NCBI RefSeq assembly: GCF_030317115.1 | Contig: NZ_JASZYF010000008.1 | Coordinates: 232,468-296,467 of the forward strand | Reading direction: 5' to 3' | Source of the DNA: Variovorax gracilis | Lineage (GTDB): Bacteria > Pseudomonadota > Gammaproteobacteria > Burkholderiales > Burkholderiaceae_C | Length of the DNA stretch: 64,000 bases | In this document: one piece after another, positions 57,583 to 64,000 of the stretch | Layout: each line of letters opens with the position of its first letter | How positions within the stretch are numbered: position 1 is the stretch's first letter | Translations under genes and position numbers: made by a program | The notes under the pieces: model-generated | The model's database searches: none | What the model was told of the DNA's origin: nothing | What the model saw: the letters and a program-made list of their open reading frames with translations, nothing else

Positions 57583-58740
57583 TCAGTGCACGGCGCCGGC
57601 GGACGGCTGCGGATTGGAAAGGAAGAATCGCAGCATTTCGGCGCTGGCATCCGGCCCCGAAGGGTCGGTGTACGAGCCCTTCGGACTGCCGCCCGCCCAG
57701 GCATGGCCCGCGCCGTGCAGCACCCAATGCTCGACCGCCGGGCGCCCCTCGGCGCTGGCGTACGTGCGCCGGGTGAAGGTGCGGCCGCGCGTCGAAGTGC
57801 CACTGGCCTCTTGTGGCGCGGGAGCGGCGGCGTTCGGCTGCCCGGCGAGCGCAGAGGCGACCACCTGTTCGCCGTTGCGCGGATGGACCGTGGCGTCGGC
57901 ATCGCCGTGGAACACGATGGTCGGCGGCATCCGGCCGCCCGCTGCGCCCTTGGCATGGCCGCTCTGCATCGCCGACAGTGCGGACATCAGGTCGCTGGCC
58001 GAGCCGGTCGGCAAGCCCGAGTGCACGCCCACCGCCGCGAACAGGTCCGGGTGCGTGCGCCCGAGGATGTCCGCCATCGCGCCTCCCGCGGACAGGCCGG
58101 CGACATAGACGCGTGCCGGGTCGACCGACTGCGCGGCCATGACCGAGCGCGTGAGGGCGGCCAGCAACGCCGGCTCGCCCCGGTCTCTCTGCTGGTGCTG
58201 GGGCTTGAACCAGTTCCAGCATTTCGACGAATTGGCGTGCTGCGTCTGCGCAGGGTAGAGCACGAGAAAGCCATGCTCGCGCGCCAGCTGGTTCATCTGC
58301 GTGCCGGCTGCGAAGTCTTCCGGGTGCTGGGTGCAGCCGTGCAGCATGAGCAGCAGCGGACGCGGCTCGCCCGCGCCCTGGGTGGGCACGAAGAGCTTGT
58401 ACGCGATGGACCGGTGCTGATGGGCGAAAAGGCCGTCGATCCACTGCTCCTCTTGCGTCTCGGTGGCGGGCAAGGGTGAGGGTCTCGGGGCGAGCGGCGG
58501 CTCGACTCCCGAGGGAGCCGCTTTGACGAAGCGTGCCTCGACGTCGACGACCAGGGTGTCCTCGTTGGCGGCCCGGGGGGGCGGGGGCGGGGGCGCGGCG
58601 TCGGCAGGACGCGTGGCGGCGGATTCACCTGCGCCCAGTCCGCCCAGCGCGCGCTGGATGGCGCGCGTCGCTTCGTGCAGGTTCCCGGCGCTGGTCAGGC
58701 GGGTGGCCTGCCGCATCAGCCGTTTGAAAAGGGGATTCAT
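57583..58740 (-). CDS. Poly(3-hydroxybutyrate) depolymerase-type esterase (LpqC family)
   Basis: The 385-residue product has an N-terminal 100-residue extension rich in Pro and Ala (with six Pro in a row), then an alpha/beta hydrolase: LLLMLHGCTQHPEDFAAGTQMNQLA (oxyanion segment LHGCTQ 133-138), the nucleophile in GLSAGG (Ser217), PTIVFHGDADATVHPRNG with the acid and HGAGHAWAGG with the catalytic His. Members hydrolyse polyhydroxybutyrate or feruloyl and acetyl esters. No signal peptide is seen, so it may act on internal polymer granules. ATG 58740 is used. It lies 38 bp after the RHH gene. Confidence 0.87.
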   Translation of the reverse strand: MNPLFKRLMRQATRLTSAGNLHEATRAIQRALGGLGAGESAATRPADAAPPPPPPRAANEDTLVVDVEARFVKAAPSGVEPPLAPRPSPLPATETQEEQWIDGLFAHQHRSIAYKLFVPTQGAGEPRPLLLMLHGCTQHPEDFAAGTQMNQLAREHGFLVLYPAQTQHANSSKCWNWFKPQHQQRDRGEPALLAALTRSVMAAQSVDPARVYVAGLSAGGAMADILGRTHPDLFAAVGVHSGLPTGSASDLMSALSAMQSGHAKGAAGGRMPPTIVFHGDADATVHPRNGEQVVASALAGQPNAAAPAPQEASGTSTRGRTFTRRTYASAEGRPAVEHWVLHGAGHAWAGGSPKGSYTDPSGPDASAEMLRFFLSNPQPSAGAVH

Positions 58741-58778
58741 GGGGGCCTTGGGTTGGAGTGAAAAGTGGTGGAACCCGG

Positions 58779-59204
58779 TCAATGGACCCGGTCGGCCAAT
58801 GCGGCCTTGACGGCAGGGCTCGCGTGCAGCGCGCCCAGGACGGTGATGGACCCGATGGTCTCCAGCGCCAGCTCGGGCGTCACGTCGGCCGAGATGCTGG
58901 CAAGCCCGAGCACGCGGATCTCGAGCTTCTCGCCGGCGCGGCGAACCGCTTCAAGATCGCCGACGCCGAACTGCTGCAGCCCCAGCACCAGCATCTTTCG
59001 GGCCACCACCTGTTTCAGCGCATCGCCGTGGGCGGTGAGCTGGTTGCGGATGGCGGTCCGGATGAAGTCGGTGCGGTTCGAATAGAACCCTTCGGCCACG
59101 AGCAGGTCGATATGGCCGAGGTCGACGTAGCCGAGATTGATCGTGATCTTCTCGGCGTCGGGCAGTTTGGAGCGTTGGACGACCGGGGCGAGGGCTGTTT
59201 GCAT
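58779..59204 (-). CDS. Ribbon-helix-helix (CopG-like) protein
   Basis: A 141-residue protein with a ribbon-helix-helix domain: EKITINLGYVDLGHIDLLVAEGFYSNRTDFIRTAIRNQLTAHGDAL, residues 18-63, in which the ITINL strand binds DNA and YSNRTDFIRTAIR is the second helix. A C-terminal segment of about 70 residues (KMLVLGLQQFGVGDLEAV) resembles sequence found in esterase-linked RHH proteins. It sits upstream of the esterase gene on the same strand and may autoregulate the pair; its role is inferred from domain and context only. Confidence 0.8.
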   Translation of the reverse strand: MQTALAPVVQRSKLPDAEKITINLGYVDLGHIDLLVAEGFYSNRTDFIRTAIRNQLTAHGDALKQVVARKMLVLGLQQFGVGDLEAVRRAGEKLEIRVLGLASISADVTPELALETIGSITVLGALHASPAVKAALADRVH

Positions 59205-59266
59205 GTCGCCATCCTAGCACCATCCGGTTGGATGGTGGATGGATGGTTTTTTCTAGGCTTCAGCCT

Positions 59267-61144
59267 CTAGCCGCCGTAGAGGTACTTCGGCAGCCAGGTC
59301 GTCAGGCCCGGCCAGATGTACATGAACACCATGCACAGGATCACGATGAGCATGTACGGCATCATCCCGGCGAAGATCTGGTTGAGAGTCACGTGCGACG
59401 GCGACACCCCTTTCAGATAGAAGGCCGACATCGCGACCGGGGGCGACAGGAACGCCGCCTGCAGGTTCACGAACACCAGCACGCCGAAAAGCAGCGGGTC
59501 GATCTGGAAGTGCGCGAGCAACGGCAGGAAGATGGGAATGAAGATCACGATGATCTCCGTCCATTCGAGCGGCCAGCCGAGCACGAAGATGATGGCCTGC
59601 GACAGCAGCAGGAACTGGAGGGGCGTCAGGTTCATGCCCATCACCCACTCCTCGATGATGCGCTGGCCGCCGAGCAGCGCGAAAACCGCGGAGAAGAGCG
59701 CCGAGCCGACGAAGAGCCAGCACACCATCGCGGTCGTCTTCGCGGTCAGGAAAACGGCCTCCTTGATGCGCTGGAAGTTCAGCGTCTTCGCCTGCCAGGC
59801 CATGAGGAAGGCGCCCGCCGCGCCGACCGCGGCCGATTCGGTGGCCGTCGTGATGCCGAAGAGGATCACGCCGAGCACCACCAGCGTCAGGATGCCCAGC
59901 GGCATCACCGACGACACCAGCATGCGCAGGATCTCGAACTGCTCGGCGTCCATCTTCGCGTAGTACCAGACGAGCAGCGCGAGGACGAACGCGCAGGTCA
60001 GCCAGAAGCCGGTGTAGAAGGTCTGGGGCACCGCTTCGGCGTGCGGCGCGGCGACCGGCTCGCCGAGGGCCTGGAGGCCTTGTTCTGCCTTGGGCGCCGA
60101 GCCTTCGGCGCCGGGGGGCTCCTGCAGTGCTTCTGCACCGGGCGGCTCCTGCAGCCCTTCGGCGCCGGGCGGTTCGGCCAGTGCGGTGCTCCCTTGTGAC
60201 GCCGGCTGGGACTGCGTCACCTCCGGCGGTGGAGGCGTGTTGTCCTTCTGCGAATAGATCGTCACGTACCACCAGATGGAGCCTAGCGTCACCACCGCCA
60301 GCAGCAGCGGCACGAGGGCGACCGTCAGGTAGCGCACCAGCATCAGCCAACTGAGGCGCACGCCCGCTGCCGCCGCGCCGAGCGCGCGCCCCGGCGCAAG
60401 CACCGCCGCAGCCAGGGCCGGCAGCAGCCGTTGCGAGTAGCCCGCGGCAATGTGAGCCACCTGCGGCGAGATCGGCGCGCGCTGCGCCTCCGGCGGCAGC
60501 TTGGGCGCGACTTTCGGCTGGATCAGCGCCCATCCGATCACGTAGAGCAGGTACAGGAAGGCGAGGAAGAAGCCCGGGAACATCGCGGCCGCATAGAGCT
60601 TGACGACCGATTGCCCGGCCACCGCCGCGTACACGATGATCATCACGGAGGGCGGGATCAGGATGCCCAGCGTGCCCCCGGCCGTGATGACGCCGGCAGC
60701 GAGCCGCGTGTCGTAGCCGGCGTTGAGCATCGGCCGCATCGCGATCACGCCCATCAGCACGACCACCGCGCCGACCAGGCCGCTTGCGATGCCCCAGAAG
60801 GTGCAGATGATCAGCGTGGCGACCGCGAGCGATCCCGGCACCCGGCGGAACGCCAGCTGCACGCTGTGGAACATCTTGTCGACCAGCGCGCCACGCTCCA
60901 TCACGTAGCCCATCAGCACGAACAGCGGGATCGACAGCAGCGTCTCGTTGGTCATCGCGCCGAAGGTGCGCTGCACCATCAGGTCGAACACGCGGTTGTC
61001 GAACCATGGCACGGCCGGGTCGTAGAAGGCGGCGAAGCCGAACAGCATGCCCAGGCCCATCAGCGTGAACGCCGTCGGAAAGCCCAGCATGATCACGACC
61101 ACGATGAGCCCGAGCATCGTGAGCCCCATGGCAGCCTGGCTCAT
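59267..61144 (-). CDS. dctM: TRAP transporter large permease DctM, long form
   Basis: The 625-residue product belongs to the DctM family but is about 190 residues longer than usual. Transport-core motifs are present in both halves: LVGAVVVLMGVIAMRPMLNAGYDTRLAAGVITAGGTLGILIPPSVMIIVYA, and later ALLGGQRIIEEWVMGMNLTPLQFLLLSQAIIFVLGW with LSPPVAMSAFYLKG. Between the halves lies an insertion of about 285-385, including three tandem copies of EPPGAEGLQ-like units (residues about 323-348) before a further membrane span. GGGGAGGATC precedes ATG 61144. It follows dctQ and dctP in the second TRAP operon. Confidence 0.9.
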   Translation of the reverse strand: MSQAAMGLTMLGLIVVVIMLGFPTAFTLMGLGMLFGFAAFYDPAVPWFDNRVFDLMVQRTFGAMTNETLLSIPLFVLMGYVMERGALVDKMFHSVQLAFRRVPGSLAVATLIICTFWGIASGLVGAVVVLMGVIAMRPMLNAGYDTRLAAGVITAGGTLGILIPPSVMIIVYAAVAGQSVVKLYAAAMFPGFFLAFLYLLYVIGWALIQPKVAPKLPPEAQRAPISPQVAHIAAGYSQRLLPALAAAVLAPGRALGAAAAGVRLSWLMLVRYLTVALVPLLLAVVTLGSIWWYVTIYSQKDNTPPPPEVTQSQPASQGSTALAEPPGAEGLQEPPGAEALQEPPGAEGSAPKAEQGLQALGEPVAAPHAEAVPQTFYTGFWLTCAFVLALLVWYYAKMDAEQFEILRMLVSSVMPLGILTLVVLGVILFGITTATESAAVGAAGAFLMAWQAKTLNFQRIKEAVFLTAKTTAMVCWLFVGSALFSAVFALLGGQRIIEEWVMGMNLTPLQFLLLSQAIIFVLGWPLEWTEIIVIFIPIFLPLLAHFQIDPLLFGVLVFVNLQAAFLSPPVAMSAFYLKGVSPSHVTLNQIFAGMMPYMLIVILCMVFMYIWPGLTTWLPKYLYGG

Positions 61145-61154
61145 GATGTGATCC

Positions 61155-61228
61155 TCCCCAGGCTTGCCACTGCGTGTGCTTCACGCACCCCCTCGCGGGG
61201 GCGATCGCCTTCGGGCGGCCGTGCGGCG
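61155..61228 (+). repeat. 95-bp-class structured repeat, copy 11 (degenerate, antisense)
   Basis: Between dctQ and dctM of the second TRAP operon, opposite to the genes. CCCCAGGCTTGCC and CCCCCTCGCGGGGG are recognisable, but the large hairpin is replaced by a different short one (GATCGCCTTCGGGCGGCC), so the copy is decayed. Confidence 0.6.
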
Positions 61229-61229
61229 C

Positions 61230-61886
61230 TCATGCCGACTCCCTCCCGCGCTGCCGTGCCGCTTCGTCCAGGTCCTTGGCGCGTTCCATGACGTCGCGCC
61301 GCGCTTCCTCGTCCACGAAGGTGCTGCTGGCGAGCTGCTGTTCGACCACGTCCATTTCCTCCGCGTCCTTCAGGCGCGGCGTCCACTCGCCGGTGCGCAG
61401 GCACACCACGCAGCGCAGGATCTCCGCGAGGCCCTGCAGCATCACGATCGCGCCGGCCACCGGAATGACGAACTTGAAGGGGTACACCGGCAGCGGCGTG
61501 GCGTTGAAGGTCTGCTCGTGCATGGCCAGCGAATCCTGGTAGTAGCCCCAGCCGGCCCAGGTGAGGGCGCCGATGCCGGGGAGAAAGAAGACGATGTAGA
61601 GGACGAGGTCCAGCGTCGCCTGGGTGCGCGGCTTCATGCTGCCGTAGAGGAAGTCGCCGCGCACATGCCCGTCCTGCGACAGCGTGTAGGCGCCGCACAT
61701 CATGAAGAGGGTGCCGTACATCATGTTGTTGACGTCGTAGATCCAGGCGGTCGGCGCGTTGAGTGCGTAGCGCTTGAAGACTTCGGCGCACACCACCAGC
61801 ATCAGGGCGACGATGAGCCAGGCAAAGGTCTTGCCCGTCCACGTGCTCAGGCGGTCGGCGGCATGCAATATCTGTTGGGTTGTCAT
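61230..61886 (-). CDS. dctQ: TRAP transporter small permease DctQ
   Basis: The 218-residue product has four hydrophobic spans (about 20-40, 52-72, 92-115 and 133-158) in the DctQ pattern with WIYDVNNMMYGTLFMMCGAYTLSQDGHVRGDFLY between the first two spans, then a C-terminal acidic and Glu/Arg-rich tail of about 60 residues that is longer than usual. The gap before it contains a terminator-like hairpin after the dctP gene. ATG 61886 is the start. Confidence 0.88.
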   Translation of the reverse strand: MTTQQILHAADRLSTWTGKTFAWLIVALMLVVCAEVFKRYALNAPTAWIYDVNNMMYGTLFMMCGAYTLSQDGHVRGDFLYGSMKPRTQATLDLVLYIVFFLPGIGALTWAGWGYYQDSLAMHEQTFNATPLPVYPFKFVIPVAGAIVMLQGLAEILRCVVCLRTGEWTPRLKDAEEMDVVEQQLASSTFVDEEARRDVMERAKDLDEAARQRGRESA

Positions 61887-61909
61887 CGGTGGCCCGAGGT
61901 ACGACAGAC

Positions 61910-61942
61910 AAAAAGACGCCTTCCGGCCGGGACCGGAAGGCG
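61910..61942 (-). terminator. Intra-operon terminator between dctP and dctQ of the second TRAP operon
   Basis: A perfect 10-bp stem CGCCTTCCGG/CCGGAAGGCG (61917-61926 with 61933-61942) with a 6-base loop is followed on the minus strand by GTCTTTTTG, five T. It would reduce transcription into dctQ and dctM so that the binding protein is made in excess, as in other TRAP operons. Confidence 0.7.
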
Positions 61943-61977
61943 GGTGCCGCAGCGACTGCGGCTGAGGTGGATGATGT

Positions 61978-63093
61978 TCAGGCCTTCTTCGCCTGGCCGG
62001 AGAAGTAGTGGTTGTAGGCCATCTTGAAATCGATCATGTAGTCGTTCTGCCATTGGCCGGCGGGCTGCGCGAAGGCCTTCTGCGATTCGAGCACCTTCTT
62101 GAACAGCGGGTTCTCCTCCGACTTCTTGGCGATGGTCTTGTCCCAGGCGGCGAGCTGGGCCCGCAGGATGGCATCGGGCGTCTTGTAGAACTTGACGCCT
62201 GCCTTCTTCATCTCGACGTAGTCCTGGGTGTTCCGGGCGACTGCCTTCCAGCTCATGTCGGCGCTGGCCGCCTGCACGGCGTAGTCGATGACGGAGCGCA
62301 GCTCCTGAGGCAGCGCGTTGTACTTGCCCTTGTTGAACAGGATCTCGAACTGCTCGCCGCTCTGGTGGAAGCTCTGCAACATGCAGTTCTTCGCCACGTC
62401 GGGAAAGCCGAGCACGCGGTCGCTCGATGCGTTGTTGAACTCGGCCGCATCGATCAGGCCGCGATCCAGCGCGGGAACGATCTCGCCGCCGGGCAGCGGG
62501 TTCACCGCCGCGCCCAGCTCAGTGAAGATGTCGACCGCGAGGCCGACGGTGCGGTACTTCAGGCCCTTCAGGTCCTCGACCTTGGCGATCGGCTTCTTGA
62601 ACCAGCCGAGCGGCTGCGTCGGCATCGGACCGTAGAGGTAGGACACCACGTCCATGTTGATGGACTTGTAGATTTCCTCCAGCAGCGCCTTGCCGCCGCC
62701 GTAGTAGTGCCACGCAAGCACCATGTTCGGGTCCATGCCGTAGGCCGGGCCGGAGCCCCACAGCGCCAGCGCGGAGTTCTTGCCGTAGTGGTAGGCGACC
62801 ACGCCGTGGCCGCCGTCGAGCGTGCCCTTGTTCACCGCCTCGAGCAACTGGAATGCCGGCACGACCGCACCGGAGGGCAGCACCTCGATCTTCAGGCGGC
62901 CGCCCGCCATGTCGTTGACCTTCTTGGCGAAGTCGTTGGCGTACTCGTGGAAGATGTCTTTCGCCGGCCAGGTGCTCTGGAATCGCAGCGAAGTGGTCTG
63001 TGCCATGCTGACCATCGGCGCGGACATCGCGCCGGCCGCCACGGCCGCTCCTTTCAGCAGACTGCGTCGACGGGTCGGTTGTTTGTCTGTCAT
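61978..63093 (-). CDS. dctP: TRAP transporter substrate-binding protein, 2-oxo acid type (TakP-like)
   Basis: The 371-residue product carries a twin-arginine signal, RRRSLLKG around residue 8-15, and a hydrophobic stretch ending MAQ, so it is probably exported folded. The mature part TSLRFQSTWPAKDIFHEYANDFAKKVNDMAGGRLKIEVLPSG and VVAYHYGKNSALALWGSGPAYGM is close to the TakP type of DctP proteins, which bind 2-oxo acids or lactate, often as a metal-bridged complex. The conserved arginine lies in LKGLKYRTVGLAVDIF. GGAGA precedes ATG 63093. A perfect inverted repeat stands upstream. Confidence 0.9.
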   Translation of the reverse strand: MTDKQPTRRRSLLKGAAVAAGAMSAPMVSMAQTTSLRFQSTWPAKDIFHEYANDFAKKVNDMAGGRLKIEVLPSGAVVPAFQLLEAVNKGTLDGGHGVVAYHYGKNSALALWGSGPAYGMDPNMVLAWHYYGGGKALLEEIYKSINMDVVSYLYGPMPTQPLGWFKKPIAKVEDLKGLKYRTVGLAVDIFTELGAAVNPLPGGEIVPALDRGLIDAAEFNNASSDRVLGFPDVAKNCMLQSFHQSGEQFEILFNKGKYNALPQELRSVIDYAVQAASADMSWKAVARNTQDYVEMKKAGVKFYKTPDAILRAQLAAWDKTIAKKSEENPLFKKVLESQKAFAQPAGQWQNDYMIDFKMAYNHYFSGQAKKA

Positions 63094-63151
63094 TGCGTGT
63101 CTCCGTTGGTGTGTCTGGACAATCCAGACTGCCATCTTTAATACGTAAACA

Positions 63152-63177
63152 TTCGTGACAAAGAGGGTTTTCACGAA
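63152..63177. promoter_or_regulatory. Inverted-repeat operator candidate upstream of the second TRAP operon
   Basis: TTCGTGA (63152-63158) and TCACGAA (63171-63177) are perfect inverted copies with a 12-bp spacer in the 180-bp gap between dctP and the divergent rhodanese gene. No regulator gene is adjacent in the window; it may lie elsewhere. Confidence 0.4.
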
Positions 63178-63273
63178 CTGGAGAAAAATTGACCTCATCG
63201 GCCGACCCCTCCAGAGCGAAAGCAAGGCACCGCCACCCGCAGTAACCCTAGAAAACACAAGGACGAAAGCACC

Positions 63274-63738
63274 ATGACCCAGCCGGACACGAATTCGCCA
63301 GACGCGGCGAATGCTTCCACGGGAGGCAGATTCGGCGTGAAACCCGCCGCGGGCTACGCCGGCGACGTGACGCCCGAGCAGGCGGCACAGTGGATGAACA
63401 ACGGCGACGCCGTGCTGGTCGACGTGCGAAGTGATGCAGAGCGCGAGTGGGTCGGCTACATCCCCGGCGCCGTCGGCCTGGCCTGGAAGCAATGGCCAGG
63501 CATGGCCTTCAACCCGGCCTTCGACGAAGGCCTGCGCACCGCCGTGCCGTCAGGCAAGAAGGCGGTATTGCTCTGCCGCAGCGGTGTCCGCTCGATCGCC
63601 GCCGCCAAGCGCGCCACCGAACTGGGCATCGAGGCCTACAACATCCTCGAAGGTTTCGAAGGCGACGCCGACGAAGCGGGCCATCGCGGCCACAAGGGCG
63701 GCTGGCGCCTCCGCGGCCTCCCCTGGAAACAAAACTAA
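63274..63738 (+). CDS. Single-domain rhodanese (sulfurtransferase)
   Basis: A 154-residue single rhodanese domain: VTPEQAAQWMNNGDAVLVDVRSDAEREWVGYIPGAVGLAWKQWPGM and the active-site loop LLCRSGVRSIAAA with Cys101 as sulfur carrier. The loop CRSGVRS is the usual length for sulfur rather than phosphate substrates. The 25-residue N-terminal segment is low complexity and not a signal peptide. No sulfur-metabolism genes are next to it, so the acceptor is unknown. It is followed by a tandem array of structured repeats in the antisense direction. Confidence 0.9.
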   Translation: MTQPDTNSPDAANASTGGRFGVKPAAGYAGDVTPEQAAQWMNNGDAVLVDVRSDAEREWVGYIPGAVGLAWKQWPGMAFNPAFDEGLRTAVPSGKKAVLLCRSGVRSIAAAKRATELGIEAYNILEGFEGDADEAGHRGHKGGWRLRGLPWKQN

Positions 63739-63761
63739 AAAAGGAAGCCTTGAGCGAATTC

Positions 63762-63856
63762 AGTAACACCGCGGAACCGGCTTCGCCGGGCCGCAGGTGT
63801 TGCCCCCGGCAGGGGGTGGGCGGCTACACGAAGTGAGCAAGCCTGGGGGCGAGCTC
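63762..63856 (-). repeat. 95-bp-class structured repeat, copy 12 (tandem array, unit 1)
   Basis: Arms AACACC/GGTGTT around CCGGCTTCGCCGG and CCCCCGGCAGGGGG. The unit is antisense to the rhodanese gene. The next unit begins exactly 95 bp later. Confidence 0.93.
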
Positions 63857-63951
63857 AGTAGCACCGCGGAGCCGGCTTCGCCGGGCCGGAGGTGTTGCCC
63901 CCGGCAGGGGGTGGGCGGCTACACGAAGTGAGCAAGCCTGGGGGCGAGCTC
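63857..63951 (-). repeat. 95-bp-class structured repeat, copy 13 (tandem array, unit 2)
   Basis: Nearly identical to unit 1. It has GCACC/GGTGT arms, with one arm position no longer matching, and an exact 95-bp period on both sides. Confidence 0.93.
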
Positions 63952-64000
63952 AGTAACACCGCGGAGCCGGCTTCGCCGGGCCGCAGGTGTTGCCCCCGGC
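63952..64000 (-). repeat. 95-bp-class structured repeat, copy 14 (cut by the window end)
   Basis: The first half of a third unit, arms AACACC/GGTGTT around CCGGCTTCGCCGG; the CCCCC/GGGGG hairpin begins at the last bases. Confidence 0.92.

Noticed and set aside
55430..58108. 892-codon leucine-rich open frame opposite the glutamine-rich gene
   Set aside because: CAG glutamine codons read as CTG leucine on the other strand, so the long frame follows from composition. It also runs through the start of one gene into another and has no recognisable domain.
63762..64000. CRISPR-like reading of the tandem repeats at the right edge
   Set aside because: Units are directly adjacent with no unique spacers, are 95 bp long, and the same element occurs singly all over the window; no cas genes are present.

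Overview
This is about 64 kb of GC-rich DNA (roughly two thirds GC by eye) from a betaproteobacterium. The napEDABC plus System I cytochrome c maturation genes, the OhrR/Ohr pair, TctAB and several TRAP transporters, many LysR regulators, and the ABC branched-chain importer with an embedded acyl-CoA ligase point to Burkholderiales, most likely a Comamonadaceae such as Variovorax. This assignment is inferred from gene content; no rRNA or other marker gene lies in the window. No tRNA, CRISPR array, insertion sequence or phage gene was seen.

Layout. 1-1514: tail of a LysR regulator, then srkA on the minus strand. 1526-12529: one tightly packed rightward block for periplasmic nitrate reduction (napE, napD, napA, napB, napC) running with a 20-bp overlap into a complete cytochrome c maturation set (ccmA to ccmI), so the transferase that attaches haem to NapB and NapC is made with its substrates. 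12564-16660 (minus): a DUF2855 protein, the organic peroxide pair ohrR-ohr with its operator, an enoyl-CoA hydratase and a 3-hydroxybutyryl-CoA dehydrogenase. 16826-19916: purT, an HSL-type esterase and an AraC regulator. 20010-27471: livH, livM, livG, livF, an AMP-forming acyl-CoA ligase and a LivK-type binding protein. 27629-29639: tctA-tctB without a binding protein. 29792-31990: a glycine-rich RRM protein with a suggestive 5' hairpin, a DUF3820 protein and a DEAD-box helicase.

32197-40784 is the most distinctive metabolic locus: a leftward operon of SDR dehydrogenase, TRAP transporter (DctP, DctQ, DctM), a two-subunit transketolase and a separate full-length transketolase, with a divergent LysR gene. 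It looks like an uptake and catabolism module for an unidentified sugar, polyol or sugar analogue. 40806-46622 and beyond holds an acyl-CoA dehydrogenase, a short-chain epimerase with divergent LysR, a beta-propeller lipoprotein and a NodI/NodJ-like ABC exporter. 47701-52210 has LysR/GST, a flavin/PNPOx-type protein, a cytochrome P450 and its divergent ArsR-type regulator. 52319-59204 has amn, gor, a glutamine-rich FecR-domain protein, a poly(3-hydroxybutyrate) depolymerase-type esterase and a ribbon-helix-helix protein. 59267-63093 is a second TRAP operon with a proline/glutamate-rich repeat insertion in its permease, and 63274-63738 is a rhodanese.

Two families of non-coding structured repeats stand out. 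One is a roughly 95-bp element with 14 copies here (one degenerate, one cut by the window end). It usually follows a stop codon in the sense direction, and it is present as exact 95-bp tandem arrays at 32.0 kb and at the right edge. Its two hairpins keep their pairing although the arm sequences change between copies. The other is a pair of opposed, nested inverted repeats of about 185 bp between livG and livF, also with changed arms but preserved pairing. These repeats and the transketolase/TRAP locus are the best candidates for something undescribed.
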